Shown: in pieces, positions 48,716 through 51,610 of the stretch
How positions within the stretch are numbered: the stretch's first letter is position 1
Layout of the letters: each line of letters starts with the position of its first letter
Source: a virus
IMG/VR virus record: IMGVR_UViG_3300022744_000037
Span: 1-51,610 of that record
Direction: 5' to 3' (one strand)
Length of the DNA: 51,610 bases
The notes under the pieces: model-generated
Seen by the model: only the letters and a program-made list of their open reading frames with translations
What the model was told of the DNA's origin: nothing
Database searches by the model: none
Program-made: the position numbers and the translations under genes

Positions 48716-48969
48716 TTCGAGGGCCTTTTGTTCTTCGAGCGGTTGACGGCCGCAGGCACCACCTGGAGGTTGCTCTTAGCCGTGTAGCTTCCACCCAGGG
48801 CCAGTTGCTGTTTGTGGTCCACCTCCATGCCGTCACCCTTGTGGACTTTACCCTCGCGCATCATTTCGCGGCGGGCTCGGTTGCGGGCCACTCGCTTGGC
48901 GACCTCATCAGGCTCGGCCTGATGCTTCTTGTCGTAAGCGGTGTACTCATTGCCTTTTTTCGCGGTCAT
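48712..48969 (-). CDS. HNH endonuclease
   Basis: 85 residues from MTAKKGNEYTAYDKKHQAEP. MEVDHKQQLALGGSYTAKSN and LQVVPAAVNRSKN carry the HNH core (DH, N, N). Ribosome site GGAAAAGCG; start overlaps the RecB-like stop (ATGA). An extension to 49017 lies in the upstream gene and is rejected. Probably DNA nicking for packaging or recombination. Confidence 0.8.
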   Translation of the reverse strand: MTAKKGNEYTAYDKKHQAEPDEVAKRVARNRARREMMREGKVHKGDGMEVDHKQQLALGGSYTAKSNLQVVPAAVNRSKNKRPSK

Positions 48970-49637
48970 CGCTTTTCCTTCCAAAATTCGCAGTTGGCCC
49001 TGCCAACAGGACACCAACCATTACATAATCCAGATGGCCTCGGCACCCACTTGTCGTTCTCGAATGCGTACTTCATACGCTCAACTCGCGGGGCGAACTC
49101 TTGCCAGATCCCACTGATGTCATCGCGGGTGAATTTCTCCCGGTCGATCTTCTTGTCCGGCAACCAAACAAACCCCGTGGTGATCTGATCCAGGTAGGGC
49201 TTGTGGTGGAACAGCAGTGCAGCAAACAGTTGGAGCTGCGTGCTTTCAGGCTTACGCTTGCCGGTCTTGTAGTCCAGCGCGATGGCCTTGGTGCCACGCT
49301 CCACGGAGTAGTCCACGATCCCTCGGCACCATGCCGACTTGTCGAACCACTTGACCGGCTGGAACGACTTGTTGATCGCCAACTGGAGTTCCGCGGATCG
49401 TTTGCCGGGCACGACCATCAGCTTCTGCGCAAGCGGCTGCCACTGACTGTACTTTTCAGGTAACGGCTGCTGCTTCAAAACGGAGGTCTCGAAGGCTTCG
49501 TGAACAGCGTTGCCATGTGTAGCCGCTTCGTTCTGCGGCTCTGTCACCACCTTGGCCACTTTGGTTAGGTAGTGCTTGCGGGGGCACGTCTCGAACGACG
49601 TGAGGGAGCTGTAGCTCCAGGCAGGCATGTTAGCCAT
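48966..49637 (-). CDS. Cas4/RecB-like PD-(D/E)XK nuclease
   Basis: 223 residues from MANMPAWSYSSLTSFETCPR. The pattern is that of RecB/Cas4 nucleases: CPRKHYL at the N-terminus, GNAVHEAFE, IVDYSVERGTKAIALDYKTG (catalytic D and D-x-K), QLQLFAALLF, and C-terminal Cys in CNGWCPVGRANC, which with the first Cys could hold an Fe-S cluster. Likely a recombination exonuclease. Confidence 0.85.
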   Translation of the reverse strand: MANMPAWSYSSLTSFETCPRKHYLTKVAKVVTEPQNEAATHGNAVHEAFETSVLKQQPLPEKYSQWQPLAQKLMVVPGKRSAELQLAINKSFQPVKWFDKSAWCRGIVDYSVERGTKAIALDYKTGKRKPESTQLQLFAALLFHHKPYLDQITTGFVWLPDKKIDREKFTRDDISGIWQEFAPRVERMKYAFENDKWVPRPSGLCNGWCPVGRANCEFWKEKR

Positions 49638-49878
49638 GGTTAGCAACTCGCTCCACCAGGGCCATGTACCCACAAGCGTCAACCTGTGAGTCACGGTGCA
49701 TCGGCGTGTTAGCAAGCCGCGCAACCTTCAGCAACACCATCAAGTACGCCACGTCCTCGTAAGTCAGGGACCCGCTTGCCAGCCCGCGGGCCTTGAGGTA
49801 GTGGGTCCAGAAAGCGGCGATCGTTTCCAGGTTCTTGCCGGGGTTCCCGTAAGTCTGTTCACGATCGCCGTAGATCAC
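49630..49878 (-). CDS. DUF6378-like protein
   Basis: 82 residues from a GTG that overlaps the previous stop (GTGA). YGDREQTYGNPGKNLETIAA then DVAYLMVLLKVARLANTPMH and DSQVDACGYMALVERV match DUF6378 as I know it. Family members usually begin some residues earlier: in-frame codons upstream (ILDEARQ) fit the family but lack an ATG, GTG or TTG nearby, so the start is uncertain. An ATG at 50076 would overlap the previous gene by about 200 bp. Confidence 0.65.
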   Translation of the reverse strand: MIYGDREQTYGNPGKNLETIAAFWTHYLKARGLASGSLTYEDVAYLMVLLKVARLANTPMHRDSQVDACGYMALVERVANHG

Positions 49879-50498
49879 TTGCCGGGCTTCGTCGAGGATG
49901 CTTTTTGAAACGCCTTGGAGAGCGCTGTCACCGGTTTGGGGTGCTCCACTTGCACCAGTCGCTTTCGTTTTGCGGGCGGCCGGTCGAGTACCGCCTTTGC
50001 CTCGGCCAAGTCCTTCTCGAGCTTGTCGTCCACTCGGCGCCAATATTCGTTGGCTGCCTCGTTTCGTTCTTTCCATGTCAGGTTGCCTTTCGATGCGATG
50101 AATTCATTGCGTTCACGCATCCATGCGGTCTGCGTTACGCGCTTGTACTGGTCGCGCTTGTCCGCGGTGAGAGGGTTCCCACGTACCAGCTCCTCCAATT
50201 GGATGGCCTTTGTGAGTCTCTCACGCTTCTCGCGCATCAGTTCGCGCTGATAGTCTACACGTTTGGATTGCGGAACGGCACGTCTTTTCTGTTGGGCCAG
50301 AGCGACGAGTTTGTCGAGTACCTCGGGGTTGGTGAGGCCCACATCCACCAGGGCATTGAGCGGCTCTAGCGCCCCACCAAACAACATCGGGGTGTCGTCC
50401 CAGTTGACCACAATGTCCTTGATCTGGGCGACCCGTCGCACAAAGGCCGTGGAGCTGATCAACAGCGAAAGGCCGGCAGCAATTTTCGTTTTATCCAT
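49875..50498 (-). CDS. Helical basic protein of unknown function
   Basis: 207 residues from MDKTKIAAGLSLLISSTAFV, with AGGTGATGTT before the ATG; in-frame extension to 50627 crosses the promoter. N-terminal 100 residues look folded; the rest is charged helix (RVDYQRELMREKRERLTKAI, AANEYWRRVDDKLEKDLAEA) with a basic tail. No family named. Confidence 0.65.
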   Translation of the reverse strand: MDKTKIAAGLSLLISSTAFVRRVAQIKDIVVNWDDTPMLFGGALEPLNALVDVGLTNPEVLDKLVALAQQKRRAVPQSKRVDYQRELMREKRERLTKAIQLEELVRGNPLTADKRDQYKRVTQTAWMRERNEFIASKGNLTWKERNEAANEYWRRVDDKLEKDLAEAKAVLDRPPAKRKRLVQVEHPKPVTALSKAFQKASSTKPGK

Positions 50499-50529
50499 AA
50501 CATCACCTGTACTCCTAAAAGGAATATGT

Positions 50530-50558
50530 ATATTACGACTATAGGTTAGCCGTGTAAA
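50530..50558 (-). promoter_or_regulatory. Sigma70-type promoter for the nuclease-integrase operon
   Basis: Minus strand TTTACA (50553-50558), a 17-bp spacer beginning CGGCTAACC, and TAATAT (50530-50535). It lies right after the DNA polymerase stop. Confidence 0.75.
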
Positions 50559-50560
50559 GT

Positions 50561-51256
50561 CTACTTGCAGTACCCGTAACGCTTTGCGTGGTCGCCTTCG
50601 CTCCAGGTGATCAGCTCCGGCCACCACTTCGGCGGCTGGCGCATCCGGTCGTTCAGCACCTTGGAGAAATCATCCACGTCGCTGGTCGGGATGGAATAGG
50701 CCAATTCGTCATAGACCTCCAAGCCGGGGCGGAAACCAGTCTCCTTGAACACATCAAACGCCACGTCGTAGATCACGTCGCGGGCCAGGGCTTGCACGAT
50801 GTTTTCCACCGCCTTCGGGCCGGTGATCCGTGCCTTGTGGCGGCCTTCGCCGTAGAACAGGCTGTACTTCTCCCGGCCATCGTTCCACACACCGTCACGC
50901 TCCTTGTGTAGCCCTGGGTAACGGATCAATCGGCCGCTGGGCAGGCGGAAACCCTCAGAGCAAGTCTTGACCAACCCCCACGGGTCCACGTCAACTTCCG
51001 CGCCTTCGATCACGGCGAGCAGGGCTTTGCCCGAGGTTTTCCACCCAGCCACGATCTCAGCGTAGGCCGCCCGCCACGTAGAGACGGCGCTCTTAGACTC
51101 CTCGTCGGAGAGGCGGAGGCCACCCATAACGCGGGCGACTTTTTGGAAAGTCGAAGGCCCTGCGCCAAAACCAAGCCCCAATTGACAGTTGGAGACTAGC
51201 TTACCTTCACAAGTGAAACGATGTCGGGGTCCGCACTCGAGCAAGTCCCATACACG
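50561..51256 (-). CDS. DNA polymerase I-type polymerase, C-terminal part, with intein C-terminus
   Basis: The extein begins with CQLGLGFGAGPSTFQ (Cys codon 51185-51187), equivalent to the family A segment after the O helix. It contains GFRLPSGRLIRYPG, ENIVQALARDVIYDVA and the motif C VYDE in LEVYDELAYSIP, where His is usual in place of Tyr. Immediately before the Cys is an intein C-terminal block: RVWDLLECGPRHRFT, GKLVSN, then Cys+1, with Ser instead of the common penultimate His. The upstream polymerase part lies outside the window. It copies phage DNA. Confidence 0.85.
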   Translation of the reverse strand, partial: RVWDLLECGPRHRFTCEGKLVSNCQLGLGFGAGPSTFQKVARVMGGLRLSDEESKSAVSTWRAAYAEIVAGWKTSGKALLAVIEGAEVDVDPWGLVKTCSEGFRLPSGRLIRYPGLHKERDGVWNDGREKYSLFYGEGRHKARITGPKAVENIVQALARDVIYDVAFDVFKETGFRPGLEVYDELAYSIPTSDVDDFSKVLNDRMRQPPKWWPELITWSEGDHAKRYGYCK

Positions 51257-51610
51257 CCTTTGGGTTTGCAGGACGGCTGCGCCCAACGCTCCACGATTTG
51301 TTCGGCGGTCAGCCCCTTGGATAGCAGGCTGCGCAGAGTGTTGTCCGCGTACCTCACTTCCGGGTGGTTCAGTCTGAATTCGTGGAAGTCCCTCGATCGG
51401 CTGCGCCGCTGGTTCGCTACGTTCTGCTTGCGCGTCACCCACCGCAAATTGCCCGGTTCGTAGTGGCCGTTGTTGTCGATCCGATCCAGCTCCTTCGTCC
51501 GCTCCAGGCCAAGGTTGTTCATCACCCACACAGCCGCTGCGGCCACCGTTGGAAACATGAACTCCACCCCCCGACCCCCGTACCGATCGTAACCCTGGTC
51601 GTTCGGGTTG
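51196..51610 (-). CDS. HNH homing endonuclease domain of the intein, different frame
   Basis: 138 codons visible, open at the window edge. NPNDQGYDRYGGRGVEF, then KELDRIDNNGHYEPGNLRWV is the HNH signature (DRIDN, H, N). It stops at TAG 51196-51198 in the frame +1 to the intein C-terminal block. One extra A at the AAA of CCCAAAGG (51259-51261) would join the two frames. Either a frameshift mutation, a sequence error, or a separate overlapping gene. In the intact form it would cut intein-free alleles to spread the intein. Confidence 0.75.
   Translation of the reverse strand, partial: NPNDQGYDRYGGRGVEFMFPTVAAAAVWVMNNLGLERTKELDRIDNNGHYEPGNLRWVTRKQNVANQRRSRSRDFHEFRLNHPEVRYADNTLRSLLSKGLTAEQIVERWAQPSCKPKGVYGTCSSADPDIVSLVKVS

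Overview
The window is almost entirely bacteriophage DNA: dense, G+C-rich, strand-organised genes for packaging, virion, lysis, replication and integration, with no host housekeeping gene. A tyrosine integrase beside a 5' half copy of tRNA-Asn(GTT) says the phage is temperate. The tRNA half looks proteobacterial (my guess is Betaproteobacteria, from composition and tRNA sequence only). Large internal virion proteins and no visible tape-measure or sheath gene suggest a podovirus-like particle. Because phage genes flank the integration site on both sides, this reads as phage-form DNA (attP), opened inside the genome; the first and last genes run off the ends.

Layout. (1) 1-10354, leftward: a vWA/HExxH metallopeptidase-like protein and its MoxR-type AAA+ ATPase; many small accessory genes, mostly coupled by NTGA start/stop overlaps; and six small paralogous proteins in three tandem pairs that share a C-terminal motif DFxxTxxLxxLRPL or a variant, four of them with Gly-X hexanucleotide tracts. 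A 488-residue HTH-containing protein heads this block. (2) 10355-11073, non-coding: a nested 23-bp inverted repeat, a purine tract, a palindrome and tandem terminators. (3) 11074-11889, a leftward gene of unknown role. (4) 11890-12277, divergent control region with a G-rich tract. (5) 12278-39714, rightward: terminase, portal, scaffold, capsid, neck proteins, fibres, a lysis cassette (24208-26007, with a permuted NlpC/P60-like protein, an M15 endolysin and small membrane proteins), more tail proteins, and internal virion proteins ending in a 2063-residue polyvalent protein with a zincin motif. (6) 39713-51610, leftward: AEP primase-DUF927 helicase, Cro-like HTH, SSB-like protein, SF2 helicase, attP and integrase, a nuclease cluster (VRR-NUC, HNH, Cas4/RecB-like), DUF6378, and the C-terminal part of a family A DNA polymerase interrupted by an HNH intein that appears frameshifted.

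Regulation. Eight sigma70-type promoters with 17-bp spacers are readable (2191, 8098, 11940, 12242, 14244, 16404, 45134, 50530); most carry GTTAG or GCTAA in or at the edge of the spacer, which suggests a shared operator. Two of them place +1 on the ATG of terS and of the portal gene, predicting leaderless mRNAs. Four leftward genes share a leader with the core AGTAAGGAAGT. The best candidates for something undescribed are the Gly-rich paralogue family, the promoter/operator set with leaderless starts, the attP that supplies a 5' tRNA half with its own -10, and the frameshifted polymerase intein.
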